From JADJVL01 sp039812765 (GTDB lineage Bacteria > Acidobacteriota > Holophagae > Holophagales > Holophagaceae), in the NCBI GenBank assembly GCA_039812765.1, contig JBDIBF010000005.1:1-64000 (forward strand): DNA of 64,000 nucleotides. Direction: 5' to 3'. Under the pieces are notes generated by a model that worked only from the letters and a program-made list of their open reading frames with translations, ran no database searches and was not told the origin of the DNA. Each line of letters starts with the position of its first letter. Position 1 is the first letter of the stretch. The translations under genes and the position numbers were made by a program. Shown here one piece after another: positions 43,682-52,253 of this stretch.

Positions 43682-43708
43682 CTCTATGACGTCCACGAAG
43701 GAGCATCC

Positions 43709-45331
43709 ATGGCGGCCACCCAGACCCCCGAGCGCAAAACCGAGCTAAAGGTGCAGCTCATCAACCACAGCGCGACCCGCAAGGGCCTCGAGGTGAAGGT
43801 CCCGGCCTGGGAGGTGAGCGAAGTCTTCGGCCAGGTCCTCGCCAAGATCGCCAAGCAGGTGAAGCTGCCGGGCTTCCGCCCCGGCAAGGCCCCCCGCAGC
43901 GTCCTGATGTCCAAATTCCAGCGGGAGATCGTCTCCGAGGTGGCCCAGAGCCTCGTGGACCGCCACTTCTGGAACGCCGCCGCCGCCGCCGGCACCCAGC
44001 CCATCAGCAACCCGGCGCTCGAGAAGGCCGACCTCCGCGAGGGCGTGGACGGATCCTTCAAGGCCCTCTTCGATGTGGCCCCCGAGGTGCAGGTGCCCGA
44101 GTACAAGGGCCTCGCCGTGGCCAAGAAGAAGCGCCGCATCGACGAGGACGCGGTGGAGGAGCACCTGGAGGGGCTCCGTCAGCGCGCCGCCAAGCTCGTG
44201 CCGGTGGAGGAGCCCGCCTCGAAGGGCCTCTACGTGACCCTCGACATCAAGGTGAAGCCCCAGGGCATGAAGCCCCAACCCTACCAGGACCAGGTCATCC
44301 AGCTCGACGACAGCCGCCCCTTCGACCAGCAGCTCCTCGGCCTGAAGGTGGACGAGCGGAAGTCCTTCGACCTGGACGTCCCCGCCGACGACCCGAACCG
44401 GAACATCGCCGGGAAGAAGGTCCACTACGAGGTGGTGCTGAAGGACCTGCGGAAGCGCGAAGTGCCCGAGCTCAACGACGAGTTCGCCAAGGACCTGGAC
44501 AAGGCCGACCTGAAGGCGCTGAAGGCCTGGGTGCGCGAGGACCTGGAGGAGGCCGCCGAGCGCGATGCCCTGGCCCGCATGCAGACCGTGATGCTGGACA
44601 TGCTGCTGGACGCCGCGCCCTTCGAAGTGCCGGCCAGCATGGTGAGCCTGCAGCTCGACGACTACTGCCAGGAGTTCGCGCAGATGATCGCCCGCCAGGG
44701 CATCAACCCGAAGCGCGTGAACTGGAATGCCTACCGCCAGACCCGCCGCCACGACGCCGAGCGGGCGGTGCGCAGCGGCTACCTCCTCCAGGCCATCGGC
44801 AACGCCGAGGACATCCAGGTCAGCGACGAGGAGATCGACGCCGAGATCCGCACCTTCATGGACGAGAACAAGGTCCAGCAGAGCTTCGAGGCCTTCAAGG
44901 CCGAGCTGGAGCGCCGCGGCAGCACCACGGAGATCAAGGGCCGCCTGCGCACCGACAAGATCTTCGAGCGCATGGCCGCCAGCGCCAAGGTGGCCGAGGA
45001 GCTGCTGGACAAGGCGGCCTTCGAGGAACTGGTGGAGCTGGAGCGCAAGCGGGAGGCCGGCGAGGCCGTGAGCCGCTTCGACGCCGGCGGCCTCGAGGGC
45101 GGCGGACTGGCCGAGCAGGAGGGCGGCGAGCCGCATGTCCACGGCCCCGATTGCGATCACGACCACGATCACGATCACGACCATGAGCACGCCCACGCCG
45201 AGGCTGGCGAGGCCGAGGCGAAGCCCAAGAAGGCCGCCAAGAAGACGGCCAAGAAGGACGAGGACGCGCCGAAGGCCGAGGCAAAAGCCGAGGACAAGCC
45301 CAAGAAGGCCCCGAAGAAGAAGGCCGAGTAG
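43709..45331 (+). CDS. tig: Trigger factor with His-rich and Lys/Ala-rich C-terminal extension
   Basis: ATG 43709 (GAAGGAG upstream) gives 540 residues, about 100 longer than usual. The N-terminal ribosome-binding signature is LPGFRPGKAPRSVL near residue 55; a PPIase region (about 150-245) and the helical C-terminal chaperone arms follow. The extension after residue 455 has a His/Asp stretch (HVHGPDCDHDHDHDHDHEHA) and then a Lys/Ala tail ending APKKKAE. The core folds nascent chains at the ribosome exit. The His tail resembles the metal-binding tails of SlyD-type foldases. It follows tRNA-Leu by 27 bp and precedes clpP, its usual neighbour. Confidence 0.95.
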   Translation: MAATQTPERKTELKVQLINHSATRKGLEVKVPAWEVSEVFGQVLAKIAKQVKLPGFRPGKAPRSVLMSKFQREIVSEVAQSLVDRHFWNAAAAAGTQPISNPALEKADLREGVDGSFKALFDVAPEVQVPEYKGLAVAKKKRRIDEDAVEEHLEGLRQRAAKLVPVEEPASKGLYVTLDIKVKPQGMKPQPYQDQVIQLDDSRPFDQQLLGLKVDERKSFDLDVPADDPNRNIAGKKVHYEVVLKDLRKREVPELNDEFAKDLDKADLKALKAWVREDLEEAAERDALARMQTVMLDMLLDAAPFEVPASMVSLQLDDYCQEFAQMIARQGINPKRVNWNAYRQTRRHDAERAVRSGYLLQAIGNAEDIQVSDEEIDAEIRTFMDENKVQQSFEAFKAELERRGSTTEIKGRLRTDKIFERMAASAKVAEELLDKAAFEELVELERKREAGEAVSRFDAGGLEGGGLAEQEGGEPHVHGPDCDHDHDHDHDHEHAHAEAGEAEAKPKKAAKKTAKKDEDAPKAEAKAEDKPKKAPKKKAE

Positions 45332-45346
45332 GCCCTCGCATCCACC

Positions 45347-45374
45347 GAAGAGGGGCGCAACCGCGCCCCTCTTC
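45347..45374 (+). terminator. Intrinsic terminator after tig
   Basis: GAAGAGGGGCGC (45347-45358), loop AACC, GCGCCCCTCTTC (45363-45374): a perfect 12-bp stem, then GCTATTCTGG. The TATTCT might serve as a -10 for clpP. Confidence 0.85.
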
Positions 45375-45402
45375 GCTATTCTGGAACCCTACGGAGCGCC
45401 CC

Positions 45403-46008
45403 ATGTCCCGCCAGACCGAATCCAGCTACTACCCGCCCATCGTCATCGAGCAGACGCCCCGCGGCGAGCGCAGCTACGACATCTACTCGCGCCTGCTGAA
45501 GGACAACATCATCTTCCTGGGCACGCCGGTGGACGACACGGTGGCGAACGCCATCGTGGCGCAGATGCTCTTCCTGGAGTCCGAGGACCCGGACAAGGAC
45601 ATCCAGATCTACATCAACAGCCCCGGCGGCAGCGTGACGGCGGGCCTGGCGATCTACGACACCATGCAGTTCGTGAAGAACGACATCGTCACCTACTGCA
45701 TCGGCCAGTGCGCCTCCATGGGCGCGCACCTGCTGGCCGCGGGCACCAAGGGCAAGCGCTTCGCCCTGCCCAACGCGCGCATCATGATCCACCAGCCGTC
45801 GGGCGGCGCCCAGGGCCAGGCCACGGACATCGAGATCACCTACAAGGAGATCCAGCGCCTCAAGGACGGCCTCGCCGAGACCTTCGCCAAGCACACGGGC
45901 CAGCCCCTGAAGAAGGTGCAGAAGGACATGGACCGCGACTACTTCATGAGCGCCGCCGAGGCCATGGAGTACGGGATCATCGACAAGGTGCTCACCGAGC
46001 GCCCGTGA
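45403..46008 (+). CDS. clpP: ATP-dependent Clp protease proteolytic subunit
   Basis: The 201-residue protein carries the full catalytic triad: Ser105 in GQCASMGAHLLA, His130 in RIMIHQPSGG and Asp179 in DRDYFMSA. The oxyanion strand NSPGGSVTAGLAIYDTM is intact. ClpP forms the 14-mer chamber used by ClpX or ClpA; neither is in the window. It follows tig, as in most bacteria, and its stop overlaps the start of the next small ORF (GTGA). Confidence 0.97.
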   Translation: MSRQTESSYYPPIVIEQTPRGERSYDIYSRLLKDNIIFLGTPVDDTVANAIVAQMLFLESEDPDKDIQIYINSPGGSVTAGLAIYDTMQFVKNDIVTYCIGQCASMGAHLLAAGTKGKRFALPNARIMIHQPSGGAQGQATDIEITYKEIQRLKDGLAETFAKHTGQPLKKVQKDMDRDYFMSAAEAMEYGIIDKVLTERP

Positions 46009-46241
46009 GCGCGGAGGCCCTCTGCCGCGACCAGGCCGCCCGGCGACGGGCGGCCTTTCTGAGCCTGGAGCAGGGCCGCCTGCGCCTCGAGGTGCGGGAG
46101 CCTGCCGCCCCCTTGGCCCGGGCCCTGGCGGCGCGGGGCTGGAAGGCCGAGGCCGCGGAAAGCTTCGTCCTGGATGTCGAGGCCGAGGACTGGGAGGCCT
46201 TCTGGCGCCAGGCCGGCCCCCTGCTGGACTGCGGCTGCTGA
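46005..46241 (+). CDS. Small ORF (78 codons) coupled to clpP and recQ
   Basis: The GTG at 46005 overlaps the clpP stop (GTGA) and the frame ends TGA at 46239-46241, overlapping the recQ ATG (TGATG). The product reads V-S-A-E-A-L-C-R-D-Q and onward, about 78 residues, helical and Ala/Arg/Glu-rich, ending LDCGC. A Trp-rich EDWEAFWRQAG near the end may pack as a helix. It shows normal third-position GC and double overlap, both signs of a real gene. No family recognised. Confidence 0.6.
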   Translation: MSAEALCRDQAARRRAAFLSLEQGRLRLEVREPAAPLARALAARGWKAEAAESFVLDVEAEDWEAFWRQAGPLLDCGC

Positions 46242-47920
46242 TGGACCTGCGCACCGAGCTGGCGTCCCTGAAGGCCCTGCCCGCCGAGGCCCGCATCGAG
46301 CGGCTGGACGGCCTGCGCCGGCGCTACCGCGAGGCCCCCGCGGACTTCACCCCCGACATCCTCGCCGAGCTGAAGGCCCTGGCCCGTCCGGACCCTCCGG
46401 ACCTGGGGGCGGCCCTCAAGGACCTCTTCGGCTTCGACGCCTTCCGCCCCGGCCAGGAGGACATCATCCGCGCCGTGATGGCGGGGCGCGACGTGCTGGC
46501 CATCATGCCCACCGGCGCCGGCAAGTCCCTCACCTTCCAGCTTCCCGCGCGCCTCCTGGGCGGCGTGACGCTGGTGGTCTCGCCCCTCATCGCGCTCATG
46601 AAGGACCAGGTGGACGCCATGACGGAAGCTGGGCTGAAGGCCACCTTCCTCAATTCCAGCCTGGACGCCGAGGAGCGCCGCGCCCGCATCCGGGCCATCC
46701 GCGAGGGCCACGTGGAGCTGGTCTACGCGGCGCCGGAGGGCCTCGAGCTCTACATCGCGAACCTGCTGGAGGACCTGGACCTCAAGCTCGTGGCCGTGGA
46801 CGAGGCCCACTGCATCAGCCACTGGGGCCACGACTTCCGGCCCGCCTACCGCAATCTCGCCGGCCTGAAGTCCCGCTTCCGCAACGTGCCCGTGCTGGCG
46901 CTGACCGCCACCGCCACCGCCGCCGTCCAGGACGACATCGTAGCCCAGCTCGGCATGCGCGAGCCGGTGCGGGTGCAGGGCTCCTTCTACCGCGCGAACC
47001 TGCGCCTCACCGCGCTGAAGAAGGGCGAGGGCGATCCCGTCCGCGAGCTGATCCTCCGCCTGGTGCGGGCCCGGCGCGGCCAGAGCGGCATCGTCTACTG
47101 CCTCTCCCGCAAGAGCGTCGAGGCCACCGCCGAGTACCTCGCCGACCACGGCGTGCGCGCCCTGGCCTACCACGCGGGCATGGACGCCGAGAGCCGCACC
47201 CGCGCCCAGGAGGCCTTCCGCCGGGACGACGCGGACGTCATCGTCGCGACCGTGGCCTTCGGCATGGGCATCGACAAGCCCGACATCCGCTTCGTGATCC
47301 ACCGGGACATGCCCAAGAGCCTCGAGGGCTACTACCAGGAGATCGGCCGCGCGGGCCGGGACGGCGAGTCCGCGGACTGCGTGCTGTTCTACTCCTGGGC
47401 CGACGTCATGAGCCTCGACCGCTTCACCGACGAGCTGACGCCCGGGCCGGCGGAGGAACAGCGGCGGCAGATCCGGGCCATGTTCCGTTGGGCCGACACC
47501 GCGGGCTGCCGCCACCAGCGGCTGGTGGCCCACTTCGGCGAGCGCATGGCGGCCTGCGGCGCGAGCTGCGACGCCTGCGGCCGGTGGGACCTGCTGGCCG
47601 CGGCTCCGAAGGTGCTGCGGGTTCCGAAATCCAAGGCGCCCCGCCCCGGCAGCCTTTCCCTCCGGGACGATTCCGCCGAGGCGCCGGCCGCCTCCGCGGA
47701 CGAGGCCCTCTTCCTGGCCCTGCGGGCCCTGCGCAAGCGCCTGGCGGACGAGAAGGGCGTGCCCGCCTACGTGATCTTCGGCGACACCGCCCTGAAGCAG
47801 ATGGCCGCCTTCCAGCCCCGCACCGAGGCGGAGCTGCTGGCCATCAGCGGCGTGGGCCCCAAAAAGCTGGCCCAGTACGGGGAGGCCTTTCTCGATCTGA
47901 TCCGGCGGATGGCAGACTGA
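46241..47920 (+). CDS. recQ: RecQ-family ATP-dependent DNA helicase
   Basis: The 559-residue protein has helicase motifs Walker A PTGAGKSLTFQ (TGAGKS at 91-96), DEAHCISHWGHDFRP, TATATAAVQDDI and VATVAFGMGIDKPDIRFVIH, with QEIGRAGRDGESADC. Zn-ribbon Cys are in ERMAACGASCDACG and an HRDC domain occupies the last 70 residues. It is a 3'-5' helicase in recombinational repair. An extra N-terminal ~60 residues precede the helicase core compared with the E. coli protein. Confidence 0.94.
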   Translation: MDLRTELASLKALPAEARIERLDGLRRRYREAPADFTPDILAELKALARPDPPDLGAALKDLFGFDAFRPGQEDIIRAVMAGRDVLAIMPTGAGKSLTFQLPARLLGGVTLVVSPLIALMKDQVDAMTEAGLKATFLNSSLDAEERRARIRAIREGHVELVYAAPEGLELYIANLLEDLDLKLVAVDEAHCISHWGHDFRPAYRNLAGLKSRFRNVPVLALTATATAAVQDDIVAQLGMREPVRVQGSFYRANLRLTALKKGEGDPVRELILRLVRARRGQSGIVYCLSRKSVEATAEYLADHGVRALAYHAGMDAESRTRAQEAFRRDDADVIVATVAFGMGIDKPDIRFVIHRDMPKSLEGYYQEIGRAGRDGESADCVLFYSWADVMSLDRFTDELTPGPAEEQRRQIRAMFRWADTAGCRHQRLVAHFGERMAACGASCDACGRWDLLAAAPKVLRVPKSKAPRPGSLSLRDDSAEAPAASADEALFLALRALRKRLADEKGVPAYVIFGDTALKQMAAFQPRTEAELLAISGVGPKKLAQYGEAFLDLIRRMAD

Positions 47921-47924
47921 ACCG

Positions 47925-48587
47925 ATGGACAAGCTCGACCTCATCGCCCTCGACGGCCCCTCCGGCGCCGGGAAGTCCTCCGCGGCGAAGCGCATCGCCG
48001 AGGCCCTGGGCTGGGCCTACCTGGACACCGGCGCCATGTTCCGCGCCACGGCCCTGGCGATCCAACGCGCCGGAGCCTCCCTGGACGACGAGGCCTCCCT
48101 GCGCGCCGTGCTGGACCGCCTCGACCTGGGCCAGGAGGGCACGCGCATCTTCCTGAATGGCGAAGACGTCAGCGACGCCATCCGCACCCCGGAGATCACG
48201 AAGTTCGTCACGCCGGTGAGCCAGGATCCCCGGGTGCGCAAGGTGCTGCTGGAGCAGCAGCGCGCCGTGGGCGCGAAGGGCGGCTTCGTGGTGGACGGCC
48301 GGGACATCGGAACCGTCGTCTTTCCGAACGCGGGCCTCAAGGTCTTCCTCACCGCCTCCGTGGAGGCCCGGGCCCGCCGCCGCTTCCTGGAGCAGCAGGC
48401 CAAGGGCATTGCCATGAGCCTCGCGGAGGTGGCCGCCGACATCGCCCGGCGCGACCACGCCGACAGCACCCGGGCCGAGGCGCCCCTGCGCCGGGCCGAC
48501 GACGCCGTCGAACTCGACTCCAGCGGGCTCACCCTCGACGAGGTGGTGGACCGCATCGTCGCCCTCTGGAGGGCCCGGCAGGCCTAG
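47925..48587 (+). CDS. cmk: Cytidylate kinase
   Basis: The 220-residue protein has the P-loop DGPSGAGKSSAAKRIAE at residues 10-26, LDTGAMFRATALAI, and the NMP-binding DGRDIGTVVFPNA, with the C-terminal RDHADSTRAEAPLRRADDA lid block. It phosphorylates CMP and dCMP. It begins 4 bp after recQ and ends before a strong hairpin, closing the tig-clpP-recQ-cmk block. Confidence 0.95.
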   Translation: MDKLDLIALDGPSGAGKSSAAKRIAEALGWAYLDTGAMFRATALAIQRAGASLDDEASLRAVLDRLDLGQEGTRIFLNGEDVSDAIRTPEITKFVTPVSQDPRVRKVLLEQQRAVGAKGGFVVDGRDIGTVVFPNAGLKVFLTASVEARARRRFLEQQAKGIAMSLAEVAADIARRDHADSTRAEAPLRRADDAVELDSSGLTLDEVVDRIVALWRARQA

Positions 48588-48597
48588 ACAGACGAAA

Positions 48598-48627
48598 CCC
48601 CCGGAGTGGGATCCAGGACTCCGGGGG
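48598..48627 (+). terminator. Intrinsic terminator after cmk
   Basis: CCCCCGGAGT (48598-48607), 10-nt loop, ACTCCGGGGG (48618-48627): a perfect 10-bp stem right after the stop. Confidence 0.75.
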
Positions 48628-48746
48628 CCTCATCGAGCCCGATCCTCCTTGCCAGGAGGGCAGGTGGCGTTCCAATGTCCCCACGGGTCCTATCCTGCTC
48701 ATCCCGCGGACCGGCCTTGTTTCGGTCGGAGGAACGTTGCCGCCCT

Positions 48747-49217
48747 TCAGGTGGTGATGTGGATCTTCTGAGGACGTGCCTCAGGGCTCTTGGGGACGGA
48801 GAGCGTCAGGACGCCCTCCTTCAATTCCGCGTGCACGTGCTCGGCGGCGACGGGTTCAGGAAGGAGGAAGCTGCGGCTGAAGGAGCCGAAGCTCCGTTCG
48901 AACGCATGATAGGTCTCGTGGTCCTCCCGCTTTTCCGCTTCGCGCTTGCCGCGGATAGTGAGCCGGTTGCCTTCCACGTGGATGTCCACGTCCTCGTGCT
49001 TCACGCCGGGCAGGTCGGCCTTGAAGATGTAGGCGCCGGGCGTCTCCTTCACTTCGAAGGAGGGCGAGAACGTGGCCGGGTCCATGGAGGTGAAGGCGGA
49101 CTGGCCCGAATCCTTGAGGGGATCCCACCGCACGAGGTCGCTCATCATCTGGACGGCCTCCCACGGATTCCTCAGCATCGTTCCTGGTGCGTTTCCACGT
49201 GTCTTGACCGGGTTCAT
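48747..49217 (-). CDS. Hsp20/alpha-crystallin small heat-shock protein
   Basis: ATG 49217 follows AAGGAGG. The 156-residue protein has a disordered N-terminus, the alpha-crystallin domain (about residues 50-148) with ADLPGVKHEDVDIHVEGNRL and the motif ELKEGVLTLSVPK, and a C-terminal HITT in place of the usual I-x-I. It prevents aggregation of unfolding proteins. I see no CIRCE element; an inverted repeat CGCTC/GAGCG lies just upstream. A TGAC-N4-GTCA box at 49286-49299 is 69 bp upstream of the start. Confidence 0.92.
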   Translation of the reverse strand: MNPVKTRGNAPGTMLRNPWEAVQMMSDLVRWDPLKDSGQSAFTSMDPATFSPSFEVKETPGAYIFKADLPGVKHEDVDIHVEGNRLTIRGKREAEKREDHETYHAFERSFGSFSRSFLLPEPVAAEHVHAELKEGVLTLSVPKSPEARPQKIHITT

Positions 49218-49337
49218 GACGCCTCCTTGAAGCGCGCTCCCTTGCGAGAGCGGCCCCAGGGTGCGCCTGGGCCGGCGGACCGTCCGTGACGGGGGTCATA
49301 ACGGCGGGGACCGCCGGATCCGCGTCACCGACGGGAC

Positions 49338-49790
49338 TCAGACGCGAAAGGTGTCGGGCCTCCAGGTCCGGATCCGCTTCTTCAGCTCCTCCCGGTCGAG
49401 CCGTTCGTCGAGGGCCGCCTGCATGAGCGCGGGCAGTTCCGGGTCGGAGGCGAAGCGCAGGGCGACGAAATGGCCCGGGCGCAGCTCGGCGATGCGCGGC
49501 CGGAGGGACTCGGGCAGGACGCGCTCCAGGCGCAGGGTCTCCTCGAGTCGGATCAGGCGGTCCTGGTTGTGGAGCGCGTAGAGCCGCACCTTGAAGGCCA
49601 GCAGGAGCAGCGCCGCGGCCATCACGAGGTTCCAGAGGAGGGCGAGGTCGAAGCCGCCCTTCCAGAGGGCGCGCGCCAGGAGCCCCGCCGCCAGGAGGAA
49701 GTTCAAGGCGAGGATCCCGAACAGCGCGCCGTGGAACCACGGATCGAAGCGCCGGTGGTTGGCGTAGGACTGGGGCTCGGTCGCGCTCAT
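49338..49790 (-). CDS. DUF6526 family membrane protein
   Basis: The 150-residue protein begins MSATEPQSYANHRRFDPWFH, the hallmark of DUF6526, and has two TM helices (about 20-38 and 53-72) followed by a soluble C-terminal region rich in charged residues. Function unknown. It starts 32 bp after mogA on the same strand and may be the last gene of the narK transcription unit. Confidence 0.8.
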   Translation of the reverse strand: MSATEPQSYANHRRFDPWFHGALFGILALNFLLAAGLLARALWKGGFDLALLWNLVMAAALLLLAFKVRLYALHNQDRLIRLEETLRLERVLPESLRPRIAELRPGHFVALRFASDPELPALMQAALDERLDREELKKRIRTWRPDTFRV

Positions 49791-49822
49791 GGGGACTCCT
49801 GGATGGCTCCCCGGAGCCTACC

Positions 49823-50371
49823 TCAACTCTTCGGCCGGAAGGCCTTCAGGACCGTCTCGTCCGTTTCCAGCCGCGGGCCCCCGATCAGGTCGATGCCGTA
49901 GGGCACCGCCGGGAACACGGCGTCCAGGCATTCCCGGATGGACTTGGGCTTGCCCGGCAGGTTGATGATCAGGCTCGCGCCGCGGATGCCCGCGATCTGC
50001 CGGGACAGGATCGCCGTGGGCACGTAGCGCAGCGAGACCGCCCGCATCTGCTCCCCGAACCCGTCCAGGATCTTCGAGCACACCGCTGCCGTGGCCTCCG
50101 GCGTGACATCCCGGGCCGCGGGACCCGTCCCGCCGGTGGTGAGCACGAGGCAGCAGCCCTCCGCGTCGCAGAGTTCCCGCAGCGTCGCCTCGATCACAGG
50201 CTGCTCGTCCGGGATCAGGCGGTAGACCTCCTCCCAGGGCGAGGCGAGGTAGGCCCGCAGCGTGTCGCGGATGGCGGGCCCGGAGAGGTCCTCGTAGACG
50301 CCGGTGCTGGCGCGGTCCGAGATGGTGACGATGCCGATCCTGGCCTTGCCGGCCTGCGCGGAGGCGTCCAC
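49823..50371 (-). CDS. mogA: Molybdopterin adenylyltransferase
   Basis: The GTG at 50371 gives 182 residues of the MoCF fold: VTISDRASTGVYEDLSGPAI, the central LTTGGTGPAARDVTPEATAA and the PGKPKSIRECLDAVFPAVPY ending. MogA adenylates molybdopterin before Mo insertion, so its place beside nitrate transporters and two molybdoenzymes makes sense: it supplies cofactor for them. It starts 3 bp after the stop of the preceding CMD-like gene. Confidence 0.93.
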   Translation of the reverse strand: MDASAQAGKARIGIVTISDRASTGVYEDLSGPAIRDTLRAYLASPWEEVYRLIPDEQPVIEATLRELCDAEGCCLVLTTGGTGPAARDVTPEATAAVCSKILDGFGEQMRAVSLRYVPTAILSRQIAGIRGASLIINLPGKPKSIRECLDAVFPAVPYGIDLIGGPRLETDETVLKAFRPKS

Positions 50372-50374
50372 GGA

Positions 50375-50698
50375 TCAGTCCGCCTTCAGTTCGGTTTCCT
50401 TCACCCAGTTGTAGGCCGCCACGATGGACGGCATGCCCAGCGTCCCGGCGGAGAGGGCCACCACCTGCTCCAGCTCGTCGCGGCCGATGCCCAGGGCGAG
50501 CGCCTTGCGCACCGAGGCGTGCACCGCGCCCTCGCGCTGGGCGCCGATGGCCACCGCGAGCTTGATGAGCCGCTGGGTGCGCTCGTCGAGGGGGCCCACC
50601 TTCCCCGCCTCGCCGATGCGGTCCCAGGCCTGGCCCAGAAGCGGGAAGCGTTCGACGAAATCACGGTAGGCGCCGGGCGCCTTGGGCAGCTTGGTCAT
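50375..50698 (-). CDS. Carboxymuconolactone decarboxylase (AhpD-like) family protein
   Basis: ATG 50698 (GGAGAGGCCCC upstream) gives 107 residues, one CMD repeat: RTQRLIKLAVAIGAQREGAV-HASVRKAL then GIGRDELEQVVALSAGTLG. The Cys-x-x-Cys of peroxide-reducing AhpD is absent; the equivalent spot reads G-A-V-H-A-S-V. So the redox function is doubtful and it may be an inactive or non-thiol member. Its location between narK2 and mogA is unusual; a role in nitrosative stress or Mo-cofactor handling is only inference. Confidence 0.8.
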   Translation of the reverse strand: MTKLPKAPGAYRDFVERFPLLGQAWDRIGEAGKVGPLDERTQRLIKLAVAIGAQREGAVHASVRKALALGIGRDELEQVVALSAGTLGMPSIVAAYNWVKETELKAD

Positions 50699-50734
50699 GG
50701 GGCCTCTCCTCGCGTCCATTCTGGCAGGGCGTCG

Positions 50735-52243
50735 TCAGCACTTCACCTCGGCGCGCCCGCGGACGTAGTACCACCAGTTCACGGCGAGGCACACGAGGTA
50801 GAAGATCGCGAACCCGTAGAGCGCGTACTGCACCGTCCCCGAGGCAATCTGGGTCTTGAAGACCGTGGGGATGATGTAGCTGCCGTAGGCCGCGATGGCG
50901 CCGGTCCAGCCCAGCACAGGGCCCGCGAACTGCGGCTCGAAGATGAAGGGCACCATCTGGAAGGTGGAGCCGTTGCCGATGCCCGAGCCCAGGAAGAGGA
51001 GCAGGAAGCTCAGGAGGAAGGGCGTGAAGAGCCGGGCCGGATCCGGATTGCCCTGGGCCTGCTTCACCACCGCGGCCACCGCCAGGGCGCCGACGATCTG
51101 GATCACCGTGGACCACTGGGTGACGACGGAGCCGCGGAACCGGTCGGAGAGCCAGCCCCCCACGGGCCGGATGAGGCTGCCCACCAGGGGGCCGAGGAAG
51201 GCGTAGGTGGCGGGATTGTTCACCACCTTGCCGAAGAAGAGCTTGAGCAGCAGGGGAAACGCCGCCGAATAGCCGATGAAGCTGCCGAAGGTCATCATGT
51301 AGAGCAGGGTCATCACCCAGGTGTGCTTCATCCCGAAGATGGAGAACTGCTTGTCGAGGCTGGTCTTCACCTTCCCCGGCAGGAGCTTGAGAAGGCCCAG
51401 GCAGACCAGGATGGCCAGCAGCACGAGGCCCATCTGGGCGCCGAGGCTCAGCTTGGGATATTTCACCAGGATCCAGGCCACGAGGCCTGCCGCGGCGAAG
51501 GCCGGCACGTGGAGGCCGAGGATCTTGCCGATGGCCGCCGGGGTGGGCTCGCTGTCGTGGGCCGGCAGGTTGTTCATCCTGAACCAGGAGGCCAGGGCCA
51601 GCACCACCAGCAGGGGCACCCAGACCATGGCGCCGTTCTGCACGTACATGAGCTTGCCCGCCACCGTGAGGTGCGGCGCGCCGGCGAGCGTGCCGAAGAG
51701 GCCGAAGCCCATCACCGCCGGCACGAGGAACTGCATCACGCTTACGCCCAGGTTGCCGATGCCCGCGTTGAGGCCCAGGGCCAGACCCGCGAGGCGCTTG
51801 GGGAAGAAGCCGTTGATGTTGGACATGGAGGAGGAGAAGTTGCCGCCGCCGACCCCCGAGAGGACCGCCAGGATCACGAAGGTGGTGAAGGGCGTGCCCC
51901 GGTCCAGCAGGGCGATGCCCGCCCCCAGGGCCGGCGCCAGGAGCAGGCCCGTGGTGATGGCCACCACGTTGCGCCCGCCCGCCAGGGCCACCAGGAAGGA
52001 GTTGGGGATGCGCAGGGTCGCGCCGGCGAGGCCCGCGATGCTGACGATGGTGAAGAGCTGGGCGTCGGTGAAGGGGAAGCCCGCGTCCTTCATGCGCACC
52101 GTGAGGATGCTCCAGAACATCCAGACGCTGAACGCGCAGAGGAGGCTGGGCACGGAGAAGGCCAGGTTGCGCCAGGCGGTCTTCGCGCCCCCGCCGGCCC
52201 AGAACGATGCATCCTCGGGCTTCCATTCGGTGAGCTTGGCCAT
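50735..52243 (-). CDS. narK2: NarK-type nitrate/nitrite transporter (NarK2/E. coli NarK-like)
   Basis: ATG 52243 gives 502 residues with about 12 TM helices. The nitrate signature in TM5 is GGGNFSSSMSNINGFFPKR, matching E. coli NarK, and the TM11 signature is GSGIGNGSTFQMVPF. It exchanges nitrate for nitrite across the inner membrane in nitrate respiration. It sits 10 bp downstream of narK1; tandem NarK1/NarK2 pairs are frequent in nar clusters, with one acting as a proton-nitrate symporter and the other as an antiporter. Confidence 0.94.
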   Translation of the reverse strand: MAKLTEWKPEDASFWAGGGAKTAWRNLAFSVPSLLCAFSVWMFWSILTVRMKDAGFPFTDAQLFTIVSIAGLAGATLRIPNSFLVALAGGRNVVAITTGLLLAPALGAGIALLDRGTPFTTFVILAVLSGVGGGNFSSSMSNINGFFPKRLAGLALGLNAGIGNLGVSVMQFLVPAVMGFGLFGTLAGAPHLTVAGKLMYVQNGAMVWVPLLVVLALASWFRMNNLPAHDSEPTPAAIGKILGLHVPAFAAAGLVAWILVKYPKLSLGAQMGLVLLAILVCLGLLKLLPGKVKTSLDKQFSIFGMKHTWVMTLLYMMTFGSFIGYSAAFPLLLKLFFGKVVNNPATYAFLGPLVGSLIRPVGGWLSDRFRGSVVTQWSTVIQIVGALAVAAVVKQAQGNPDPARLFTPFLLSFLLLFLGSGIGNGSTFQMVPFIFEPQFAGPVLGWTGAIAAYGSYIIPTVFKTQIASGTVQYALYGFAIFYLVCLAVNWWYYVRGRAEVKC

Positions 52244-52253
52244 GGGTCCCTTC

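Noticed and set aside
45135..45200. GATCAC/GACCAC tandem triplet repeats as a CRISPR or microsatellite
   Set aside because: They are the His/Asp codons of the trigger factor tail, without spacer structure.
49218..49337. CIRCE or ROSE thermosensor before hsp20
   Set aside because: No TTAGCACTC-N9-GAGTGCTAA match and no conserved ROSE U(U/C)GCU element; only a short CGCTC/GAGCG inverted repeat is seen.
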